NCBI GenBank assembly: GCA_035763085.1
Contig: DASUBV010000182.1
Span: 1 to 16,527, forward strand
DNA: 16,527 nt
Origin: DASUBV01 sp035763085
GTDB lineage: Bacteria > Actinomycetota > Actinomycetes > Streptosporangiales > Streptosporangiaceae
Direction: 5' to 3'
How positions within the stretch are numbered: the first letter of the stretch is position 1; each line of letters starts with the position of its first letter. The notes below the pieces were generated by a model. It was not told the origin of the DNA. It did no database searches and saw only the letters and a list, made by a program, of their open reading frames with translations. A program made the position numbers and the translations under genes. Shown here in pieces: positions 1 through 6,539 of the stretch.

Positions 1-203
1 CCATCACCGCCGGCACCACCACCGACCTGACCGGCGCCATCGGCCGCCGCGTCCTGGACAATCTCCTGCCCAGCCGGCGGCTGCGCGTCAGCCCCCGCAT
101 CGTCACGCGCGCCATCTCCAAGCACCAGGCCAGAGGCCCGAACGTGAACCGGCGCAGCTACAAAGCCACCCTCCCGATCAACATCCTCACCGACGGACCT
201 TGA
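1..203 (+). CDS. IS4-type DDE transposase, C-terminal fragment (5' end outside window)
   Basis: Reading from base 3, the frame is open to a TGA at 201-203 and gives about 66 residues. They include SRRLRVSPRIVTRAISKHQ, then an ARGPN..RRSYKATLPINIL ending. From memory, this basic tail (arginine-rich, 'RAISK(H/Y)xARGP', 'YKAT..INIL') is typical of the C-terminus of actinobacterial IS4-family transposases. The catalytic DDE residues lie upstream of the window, so activity cannot be judged. The fragment marks an insertion sequence immediately left of the metal ATPase. I see no convincing terminal inverted repeat after the stop, only a short GGGGC-TAA-GCCCC hairpin at 236-248. The family call rests on this short tail only. 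Confidence 0.6.
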   Translation, partial: ITAGTTTDLTGAIGRRVLDNLLPSRRLRVSPRIVTRAISKHQARGPNVNRRSYKATLPINILTDGP

Positions 204-393
204 CACGCCCGCCCCACCGTTAACTACGTGGCCTTGGGGCTAAGCCCCGCTCCGCGCACGATCTCCGGAGCCGGGTCAGAGGGGCAAAACCGGGCGATCC
301 GGGCAGCCTGCGCCGGGTCCGGGCGCTGGCGCGGGTGCGGGCCGCCTGCACGGGGAAGGGGCACGGGCAGGAGACCGGACACACCGGACAGCT

Positions 394-528
394 GGCAGCG
401 TGGGACCTGGCAGCGGGGATCCCGGCGAGCGGGAAGCCCGGCAGCGGCAGGCCCGGCAGCCGGAGACCCGGCAGTGGAAGGTCCGGCAGCCGGAGATTCT
501 CGGCAGCGGGAATCCGGGCAGCGGGACC
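394..528. repeat. 15-bp tandem repeat, about 9 copies
   Basis: Units start at 394, 409, 424, 440, 455, 470, 485, 502 and 517. Most are 15 bp long, consensus GGCAGCGGGRRNCCC, with one 16-bp and one 17-bp unit and a shorter last copy. Because 15 is a multiple of 3, the array stays open in all frames and yields repetitive G-S-R-R-P-type peptides. That explains the spurious open frames across it. It lies just upstream of the likely ribosome-binding site of the ATPase. Confidence 0.85.
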
Positions 529-532
529 GGGG

Positions 533-540
533 AAAGGAGG
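533..540 (+). promoter_or_regulatory. Strong Shine-Dalgarno (AAAGGAGG) before the metal ATPase
   Basis: AAAGGAGG at 533-540 is close to a perfect anti-16S match. It is followed 8 nt later by an in-frame CTG (549). No ATG, GTG or TTG in the ATPase frame falls at a usable distance. The site therefore argues for a CTG start, unless the match is a by-product of the purine-rich repeat next to it. Confidence 0.45.
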
Positions 541-548
541 GCCGGGGC

Positions 549-2789
549 CTGGTCACGCGGGCAGGCGAGAGCAGCGACGGTATCCCGGCGCAGCAGCGCG
601 GCGCCGCGCCGCAGGCCGGCCATGCCGGCCCGGCTGAACCCGGCGGCCAGCTCGCTACCGGCGGCCAGCCCGGACACGCGGGCCAGCCCGGGCACGAGGC
701 TCACGGCGGGATGTCGATGGCCGCGATGATCGCGGACATGCGCCGCCGGTTCCTGGTGGCCGCGGTGTTCTCCGTCCCGATCCTGATCTGGTCGCCGATC
801 GGCCGTGACGTGCTCGGGCTGAGCGTGCCCGTGCCGTTCGGCCTGCGCGAGGACGTCTGGGCGCTGCTGCTCAGCCTGCCGGTGATCTTCTACTCGGCGT
901 GGATCTTCTTCGCCGGGGCTGGCCGGGCGCTGCGCGCGCACACCCTCGACATGATGGTCCTGGTCGCCGTCGCGGTCGGCTCGGGCTGGCTGTACTCGGT
1001 GTACGTCACGCTGACCGGCGGCGGCGACGTCTTCTACGAGGCCGCGAGCGTGCTGACCGCGTTCGTGCTGCTGGGCCACTGGTTCGAGATGCGGGCCCGC
1101 GGCGGCGCGAGTGACGCGATCCGCGCGCTGCTGGACCTGGCCCCGCCGCGGGCCACGGTCATCCGGGACGGGCAGGAGACCGAGATTCCCAGCGCCGAGG
1201 TCCGCGTGGGCGACCTGCTGCTGGTGCGGCCCGGAACCAAGATCGCCGCCGATGGCGTCGTCGAGGACGGCGACAGCGAGGTGGACGAGTCGATGGTCAC
1301 CGGCGAGAGCATGCCGGTGTCCAAGAAACCCGGCGCGCCGGTGGTGGGCGCCACCATCAATGCCAGCGGCACGCTGCGGGTCCGGGTCACCAAGGTCGGC
1401 TCGGACACTGCGCTGGCCCAGATCGTCGCGCTGGTCCAGGAGGCGCAGAACTCCCGTGCCCCGGCCCAGGCGCTGGCTGACCGGGCCGCGTTCTGGCTGG
1501 TCCTGGTGGCGCTCGGCGGCGGTGTGCTGACCCTGGCGGTGTGGCTGGTGTTCTCTGACCGCCCGGTCAGCACGGCCATCCTGTTCGCCATCACCGTCGT
1601 GGTGATCACCTGCCCGGACGCGCTCGGCCTGGCCACTCCCACCGCGATCATGGTGGGCACGGGGATGGGCGCGCGGCGCGGCGTGCTGATCAAGAACGCC
1701 ATAGCCCTGGAGACCTCGGCCCGGGTGCAGGACGTGGTCATGGACAAGACCGGGACGCTGACCCGGGGCGAGCCCGGGGTCACCGACGTGGTCGCCGCCG
1801 CGGGCTGGACCGAGGACGAGGTGGTGCGCCTGGCCGCCGCGGTGGAGAGTCAGTCCGAGCACCCGCTGGCGCGGGCCATCGTCGGAGAGGCCGCCCGGCT
1901 GAGCACCGTGGCCGGGCCGGCCGGCCACGAGCCGGGCCCGCCGTCGGCCGGGCCGGTAGCCGGCTTCCGCGCTGTCGCCGGCCAGGGCGCGACCGCTCAG
2001 GTCGGCGGCCGCCACGTCGCGGTGGGCAGCGAGCGGCTGATGGCCGCCCGGCACATCAGGCCCGGCGCGCTGGCCGGCCGCCGGGATGAGCTGGCCGCCG
2101 GCGGGCGCACTGCTGTGTTCGTCGCCGTCGATGGTCAGGTGGCTGGCCTGATCGGCATCGCCGACGCTGCGCGCCAGACCTCGGCCGCCGCCGTCGCCGC
2201 CCTGCACGACCTGGGGGTCACTGTCATCATGCTGACCGGCGACAACGCGGCGACCGCCGAGCGCATCGCCGGCCAGCTGGGCATCGACACGGTCATCGCC
2301 GAGGTCCTGCCCGGTGACAAGGCGGCCCGGATTGCCGAGCTGCAGGCCCGCGGCCGCATCGTGGCCATGGTCGGGGACGGGGTCAACGACGCGCCGGCGC
2401 TGGCCCAGGCCGACCTGGGCATCGCCATCGGCGCCGGGACCGACGTCGCCATCGAGACCGCCGATGTGGTGCTCATGCGCTCGGACCCGCTGGACGTGCC
2501 CACCGCGCTGCGGATCGGCCGCGGGACGCTGCGCAAGATGCGCCAGAACCTGGGCTGGGCCATCGGCTACAACGCCATCGCCCTGCCCATCGCCGCCGGG
2601 GTGTTCGAGCCGGCTTTCGGCCTGGTGCTGCGGCCGGAGATCGCGGCCCTGTCCATGTCGGGGTCCAGTGTCATCGTCGCGGTCAACGCCCTGGCCCTGC
2701 GCCGCCTCCGGCTGCCGGAGGCCGGCCCCGCTCCGGACACCGCCTCAGCCGATCGCGGCGGCGAAGATGTGCAGCGACGGGCTGCCTGA
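549..2789 (+). CDS. Heavy-metal (copper-type) P1B ATPase with CPD metal motif
   Basis: This is an inner-membrane metal-export ATPase. The order is the normal P1B one. A His-containing N-terminus (QPGHAGQPGHEAHGG) precedes the first membrane segments (from about 740). The actuator TGES is at 1299-1310. The transmembrane metal motif TCPDALGLATPTA has CPD at 1611-1619. The phosphorylation site DKTGT begins at 1743, the nucleotide-domain HP (SEHPLA) is at 1860-1865, and the hinge GDGVNDAP runs from 2373. The final helices carry YN (GYNAIALP) and MSGSS, as in Cu+ pumps. The N-terminus and last helices look CopB-like, while the motif context looks CopA-like; CPD replaces the usual CPC or CPH. No classical N-terminal CXXC metal-binding domain is present. 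Start: CTG 549 has the strong Shine-Dalgarno, ATG 711 is the first ATG but would lose the His cluster, and GTG 228 lacks a ribosome-binding site. The stop lies 45 bp inside the convergent beta-helix gene. Confidence 0.92.
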   Translation: MVTRAGESSDGIPAQQRGAAPQAGHAGPAEPGGQLATGGQPGHAGQPGHEAHGGMSMAAMIADMRRRFLVAAVFSVPILIWSPIGRDVLGLSVPVPFGLREDVWALLLSLPVIFYSAWIFFAGAGRALRAHTLDMMVLVAVAVGSGWLYSVYVTLTGGGDVFYEAASVLTAFVLLGHWFEMRARGGASDAIRALLDLAPPRATVIRDGQETEIPSAEVRVGDLLLVRPGTKIAADGVVEDGDSEVDESMVTGESMPVSKKPGAPVVGATINASGTLRVRVTKVGSDTALAQIVALVQEAQNSRAPAQALADRAAFWLVLVALGGGVLTLAVWLVFSDRPVSTAILFAITVVVITCPDALGLATPTAIMVGTGMGARRGVLIKNAIALETSARVQDVVMDKTGTLTRGEPGVTDVVAAAGWTEDEVVRLAAAVESQSEHPLARAIVGEAARLSTVAGPAGHEPGPPSAGPVAGFRAVAGQGATAQVGGRHVAVGSERLMAARHIRPGALAGRRDELAAGGRTAVFVAVDGQVAGLIGIADAARQTSAAAVAALHDLGVTVIMLTGDNAATAERIAGQLGIDTVIAEVLPGDKAARIAELQARGRIVAMVGDGVNDAPALAQADLGIAIGAGTDVAIETADVVLMRSDPLDVPTALRIGRGTLRKMRQNLGWAIGYNAIALPIAAGVFEPAFGLVLRPEIAALSMSGSSVIVAVNALALRRLRLPEAGPAPDTASADRGGEDVQRRAA

Positions 2790-5700
2790 GGTCACTCCCG
2801 AGCTCACGTCCGGCAGCACGATCCGGGCCACCGTCCTGGCCGGGTCCAGCGTGACCGAGTCGCTGAATACGCAGACCGGCAGCGAGTTCTGCCCGCTGGC
2901 CCGGTTGCGGTAGGGCATGTACAGGGCCACGCCGGGGCCGGCCGGGCTGCAGCCGCCGTGCCAGTCCGGCGCGCTGAGCGTGAACGACTGGGTGCTCCCG
3001 TCGGAGTACACCACCTGGCCCGTCCCGCTGGCCGGCCCGTAGCCCGCCGTGAGCAGGAACGACAGCGTCGAGCCCGACCCGGTCATGTCGAAGGACTGGC
3101 CGCTGGCTACCACGTTGTCGTTGTCCCCGGATGATACGTCTGGCCAGGTGAAGGACACCCCGCCGGCCGTGACCGTGCCGCCGGGGGTAGCGCCCGCCGC
3201 GGCCAGCGCCTGCGCCGAGAAGCTCGACCCGGCCCCGTCGAGGTTGCCGATCGTGGTGTTGCTGTCGTCGGTGATGCCGACGTTGTTGAAGGCGGCGGTC
3301 AGCGACGGCGCCGGCAGCGTGATCGAGCCGCCCGCCTGCGCGGACTCGGCCTGGCCGTTGTCGCTGAACACCGCGGTGGCGAACAGCTGCGCGCCCGAGG
3401 CGGCCCCGGACGGCACCGGCACCGTCCAGGCCTGGGTGGCCGACCCGCCGGCCGGCACGTCGCCGGCGGCGACCGGTGAGGCCGGCGAGACCTGGTAGCC
3501 GTTGCTGGCCGTCAGGTACAGCCGGGCGCTGCTCAGCGTGTCCGCGCACCCGTTGGCTAGCGTGGTGGTGATCTGCACCGTGGCACCCGGCTCGGCCGAG
3601 GCTCCTGCGGGCGACACCGTCAGCTTCGCGCCGGAGCAGGCTGCCGAGGTGCCCGGCACCACGGTCACTGCGGCCGGCGCGCTCGCCCCGGCGACGTTGT
3701 CGGCGGTGACCGAGAACGTGTACGGCGTCCCGGCCTGCACCCCGCTCAGCGTGGTGTAGATGTTGCGGCTGCTGGTCGCCCAGTTCACCGTGTGCCCGGT
3801 GACCGTCACCGGCGCCAGGCCCGGCGCGCTGATCGTGTACGCGATGATCGGCGTGCCGCCCTCGGAGGCCGGCGGGTTCCAGTGCACGCTGACCGTGCCG
3901 CCGTCGGCGTGCGCGGTCACCGAGGTCGGCGCGCCCGGCACGGCGCCCAGGCTGGCCGACGGCGTGGCCGGGGCCGACGGCAGCGAGGGCGCGCTGGTGC
4001 CCAGCGCGTTGCTGGCCGTCACCGTGAACGTGTACGCCGTCCCGTTCGTCAGGCCCGCCACGATCGCGTAGCCCAGCCGCCGGAAGCGTGCCACCGGGAC
4101 CGTCACCGTCGCGCCGCCGGGGGAGGCGGTGACGGTGTAGCTGAGCACCGGGGCGCCATTGTCGGTCAGCGTGGGGTTCCAGCCCACGTAGGCCGACCCG
4201 GCCGCGCCGAACGCCGCGATCTGGCCGGGCGCGTCCGGCGCCGACGGCGGCGCGAACGACTCGGTGAGGATCTGCTTGTAGCCCGGCTGCAGGCCCGCGT
4301 CGACGAGGATCTGCGCCGGGACCTGGCTCAGGCTGGAGATGATGTGGTTGCCGGTGTCGGTGACGTTCTTGGAGGCGGAATCTGCGTCGCCCTGCTGCCA
4401 GTAGTTGCCGGAGATCACCAGCGGGTCATCGCCGCTGGTGCCGGCGGTGTAGTCGGTGTGCCGCGACCCCCAGTCGTCCTCGTTGCCGAACAGCACGTTG
4501 TCCGTCGCGGTGATGAAGGTGGACCCGTTATCGGTGTAGATGGCGTGGTTGAGGTCCAGCGAGTCGAGGATGACGTTCCCGGTCAGGTGCTCGCCGTCGG
4601 CCAGCGAGGTGCCGGTGATGCCCTGGGTGTAAATGCCGCCGCCATCCGCCAGCACCTGCATGGTGTCGGTGATCAGGTTGTCGGAGACGGTGTTGCTGTT
4701 GGAGTAGTTCGGCGTCGCGGGCTGCTTGATCTTGTCCGGCCAGCCGCCCCAGCCCAGCGAGATGCCGGTGTAGGCGGTGTGGTCGATCTGGTTGTGCGCG
4801 ATCAGCGTGTGCTCGGCGTAGCCGACGTCGATGGCCACCCCGCCGTGGTATTCCACCGGCAGGTCATACAGGTGGTTGTCGAGGATCTGGTTCCCGGCCG
4901 TGTCATCGGCCGCGGTGGCCGGCTCGGGGTCGTCGACGCCGCCGAGCTCCAGGCCGTTGCCCGAGATGTCGGTGAACACCGAGCCCTGAACCAGGTCGTT
5001 CTGTGACCCGTCGCCGAGGGCCAGCCCGGCGGCGCCGAGGTGGACGAAGGCATCGTTGGTGAAATCGATGTTCTGGTCGTAGCCGAAGCTGACATTGCCG
5101 GGCAGCTGCGTCCAGTCGCCGTACGGGCAGGTGCCGCCGGTCACGAACTGGCACAGCCCCTGGGTGGCATACCCGTCCGGCCCGGTGATGGTGTAGTTCG
5201 CCTGGATCTCCGAGAACCCCTCCGGTGTGCTCGGCGTGAGCCAGGTGGCGTACGAGAACTGGATGCCGGAGAACTCGATGTTGCGGACCGGCGCGGTCGC
5301 GGTGCCCTGGCCCTGGACCAGGGTCTGCAGCACCGGGACCTCCACGTCGGCCTGGCTGAGGTTCTCGCCCGGCCGCGGGATGTAGTACACCGTGCTGCTG
5401 GCCTGGTCCAGGTACCACTGGCCGGGCTGGGTGAGCAGCTCATAGGCGTTCTCGGCGTAAGCGGGAACCTCGCTGTTGCCCAGGCTCTCCGGCCCGACCA
5501 GCTCCGCCGTCCGGCCCGAGCCGTCGGTGCGCATGACCCGGTCGTTGGAGTTGTCCCAGCACGGCTGGGCCATCGTGATCGTGGTGCCGGACGCCGAGGC
5601 CACCGGGCAGCGCGGCTCGGTCCAGGCGCCCTGGCCCCCGGTGCTCAGGTTCCAGTAGCCCGCCCCGCCGGTGTACGCGAACTCCAGGCCCGCCGCGTCG

Positions 5701-6299
5701 CTCCAGCCGGCCAGCGCGTCTGACGACGCGGTGTAGCCCGTCGCGGTGGCCTTCAGCTTCACCGGCACCCGCCCGGCGGCGCGCTGCGCGCGCACCCCGT
5801 TCACGTACAGCTGCCGGGTGTTCGTGCCCGCCGGGACCGGCGCTGACCAGATGTTGCGCGACGGGTCGGACAGGTGCCAGCCGGTCACCCGCTGCCCGCC
5901 CGACACCACCGGGTGCGCGCCGGGCGCTGCCGTCCACACCACGCTGTAGCCGTTGCTGCCCGAGTCGCTTGCATCCAGCGTTAAGGGCTGCGTGAGCCGG
6001 TAGGTGCCCGGCAGCAGCTCCACGGTGATGTCGCCGGTCATGGTGGTGTCCAGCGCCCGCACCACGTCGCGGGCGTGCTGCAGGGTACGCAGCGGCTGCG
6101 CCGGGCTGGTCCCCGGGCTGGCATCATTCCCGGCCGGCGACACATACAGCGTGACGCCCTGCCCGCCGCCCGGCGCCGCGGCGGCCATGGCTGGTCCTGC
6201 AGCGGCCGCTCCGGCTGCCGTCAGCAGCACGGCCGCGACCGGGCTGACCAGGCGGCGCAGGAGTCGGATCGGGCGGAACGGTCCCGTCGCTGAGGTCAT
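2745..6299 (-). CDS. Secreted multidomain right-handed beta-helix protein, GH141-like glycosidase
   Basis: The protein has 1184 residues. Residues 1-41 are a signal peptide: RRLVSP, a hydrophobic core, then an AMA|AAA-type cleavage site. Residues about 48-680 form a right-handed beta-helix. It opens with YVSPAGNDASPGTSPAQP and ITVELLPGTY, and later shows short coils such as NHLYDLP, NQIDHT, DGGGIYTQG and HAIYTDNGST. Two FnIII-like domains follow (about 687-785 and 788-882), then a NEW3/Ig-like domain (about 888-995), and a C-terminal module (998-1184) homologous to the end of the divergent alpha-galactosidase. The N-terminal pattern resembles GH141 (alpha-L-fucosidase/xylanase) proteins, but other beta-helix families (GH110, GH120, polysaccharide lyases) are possible and I cannot assign catalytic residues. 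ATG 6299 is preferred over the upstream ATG at 6317 because GGGAG (6307-6311) lies 7 nt before it. It is probably exported to act on polysaccharide and co-regulated with the GH27 gene. Confidence 0.85.
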   Translation of the reverse strand: MTSATGPFRPIRLLRRLVSPVAAVLLTAAGAAAAGPAMAAAAPGGGQGVTLYVSPAGNDASPGTSPAQPLRTLQHARDVVRALDTTMTGDITVELLPGTYRLTQPLTLDASDSGSNGYSVVWTAAPGAHPVVSGGQRVTGWHLSDPSRNIWSAPVPAGTNTRQLYVNGVRAQRAAGRVPVKLKATATGYTASSDALAGWSDAAGLEFAYTGGAGYWNLSTGGQGAWTEPRCPVASASGTTITMAQPCWDNSNDRVMRTDGSGRTAELVGPESLGNSEVPAYAENAYELLTQPGQWYLDQASSTVYYIPRPGENLSQADVEVPVLQTLVQGQGTATAPVRNIEFSGIQFSYATWLTPSTPEGFSEIQANYTITGPDGYATQGLCQFVTGGTCPYGDWTQLPGNVSFGYDQNIDFTNDAFVHLGAAGLALGDGSQNDLVQGSVFTDISGNGLELGGVDDPEPATAADDTAGNQILDNHLYDLPVEYHGGVAIDVGYAEHTLIAHNQIDHTAYTGISLGWGGWPDKIKQPATPNYSNSNTVSDNLITDTMQVLADGGGIYTQGITGTSLADGEHLTGNVILDSLDLNHAIYTDNGSTFITATDNVLFGNEDDWGSRHTDYTAGTSGDDPLVISGNYWQQGDADSASKNVTDTGNHIISSLSQVPAQILVDAGLQPGYKQILTESFAPPSAPDAPGQIAAFGAAGSAYVGWNPTLTDNGAPVLSYTVTASPGGATVTVPVARFRRLGYAIVAGLTNGTAYTFTVTASNALGTSAPSLPSAPATPSASLGAVPGAPTSVTAHADGGTVSVHWNPPASEGGTPIIAYTISAPGLAPVTVTGHTVNWATSSRNIYTTLSGVQAGTPYTFSVTADNVAGASAPAAVTVVPGTSAACSGAKLTVSPAGASAEPGATVQITTTLANGCADTLSSARLYLTASNGYQVSPASPVAAGDVPAGGSATQAWTVPVPSGAASGAQLFATAVFSDNGQAESAQAGGSITLPAPSLTAAFNNVGITDDSNTTIGNLDGAGSSFSAQALAAAGATPGGTVTAGGVSFTWPDVSSGDNDNVVASGQSFDMTGSGSTLSFLLTAGYGPASGTGQVVYSDGSTQSFTLSAPDWHGGCSPAGPGVALYMPYRNRASGQNSLPVCVFSDSVTLDPARTVARIVLPDVSSGVTSGSPSLHIFAAAIG

Positions 6300-6309
6300 G
6301 ACGCAGCTC

Positions 6310-6327
6310 CCAGACATCGGATGTCTC
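6310..6327 (-). promoter_or_regulatory. Putative operator 1: perfect dyad AGACATC-C-GATGTCT
   Basis: On the minus strand this reads GAGACATCCGATGTCTGG. The core at 6312-6326 is a perfect inverted repeat with 7-bp arms around one central base. It lies at the predicted transcription start of the beta-helix gene, next to its ribosome-binding site, so a bound repressor would block initiation or elongation. A near-copy occurs in the divergent promoter at 6466-6483. The regulator is not encoded in this window. The odd-centre dyad would suit a dimeric GntR-, LacI- or TetR-type protein, but I cannot tell which. Confidence 0.65.
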
Positions 6328-6334
6328 GTGGGTG

Positions 6335-6363
6335 ACGGTAAGAGTCGTCATAGAGGCTGTCAA
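6335..6363 (-). promoter_or_regulatory. Promoter of the beta-helix gene
   Basis: On the minus strand, TTGACA (6358-6363) is followed by a 17-nt spacer and TACCGT (6335-6340, TANNNT type). This is a textbook sigma-70/HrdB-like arrangement. The predicted start of transcription is near 6328, giving a leader of about 29 nt that contains operator 1 and the GGGAG ribosome-binding site. Confidence 0.7.
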
Positions 6364-6463
6364 GGAGCTTCGCCCGGTTAAATCACGAGAAAATCGCTTC
6401 TCCCGAACGAAACAGCCCGCGCTGATCAGGGCCTCACTCCGCCGGTCACTCCGGAACCAACTC

Positions 6464-6492
6464 TTGACACATCCGATCTCTGGTGACAGCGT
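6464..6492 (+). promoter_or_regulatory. Promoter of the alpha-galactosidase gene
   Basis: TTGACA (6464-6469) is followed 17 nt later by CAGCGT (6487-6492), which keeps only the A2 and T6 positions of the TANNNT -10 box. The predicted start is near 6499, with a leader of about 40 nt. The -35 box and spacer overlap operator 2. Between the two divergent promoters (6364-6463) lies a locally AT-richer patch with an inverted repeat GAGAA-N6-TTCTC (6387-6402), a possible extra binding site. Confidence 0.5.
6466..6483 (+). promoter_or_regulatory. Putative operator 2, near-copy of operator 1
   Basis: GACACATCCGATCTCTGG matches the minus-strand operator 1 sequence GAGACATCCGATGTCTGG at 16 of 18 positions. 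Its own dyad is less perfect (5 of 7 arm positions). It overlaps the -35 box and spacer of the alpha-galactosidase promoter, a position where a bound protein would exclude RNA polymerase. Two sites about 155 bp apart in opposite orientation suggest joint control of both glycosidases. Confidence 0.6.
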
Positions 6493-6539
6493 CCGCGATG
6501 GGTGCGCAGTAGTCGATGTCACCCGCGGGAGGAACTGCC

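Larger units (their letters stand above)
204..548. other. Gene-poor leader between transposase and metal ATPase
   Basis: This 345-bp stretch is open in several frames only because it is GC-rich and contains a 15-bp tandem repeat. The ATPase frame can be extended back to a GTG at 228, but no ribosome-binding site precedes that codon and the translated extension is low-complexity Gly/Arg/Ser/Ala/Pro. A small hairpin (GGGGC-TAA-GCCCC, 236-248) lies just after the transposase and could mark the insertion-sequence edge. I see no clear -35/-10 pair. A strong Shine-Dalgarno lies at the right end (533-540). Confidence 0.5.

Noticed and set aside
168..260. Right-hand terminal inverted repeat of the IS4-type element
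   Set aside because: Only one end could be in the window, and the sole hairpin (236-248) is too short and GC-rich to identify as an element end.
228..548. N-terminal extension of the ATPase to GTG 228
   Set aside because: No ribosome-binding site, and the added residues are the translated 15-bp repeat. The extension is open only because the repeat unit is a multiple of three.
276..2207. Long open frame on the - strand opposite the P-type ATPase (643 codons)
   Set aside because: It is an antisense shadow of a GC-rich gene: the translation is His/Gly/Arg/Asp-rich with no domain, while the + strand shows all P1B motifs.
3792..5006. 404-codon + strand frame opposite the beta-helix gene
   Set aside because: Composition is Arg/Val/Gly/His-rich without motifs, and the minus frame has a signal peptide and recognisable domains.
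6516..6539. ATG 6516 as start of the alpha-galactosidase
   Set aside because: GGGAGG sits between this ATG and GTG 6540 at ideal spacing for 6540, and the signal peptide begins naturally at MRKRASRR.
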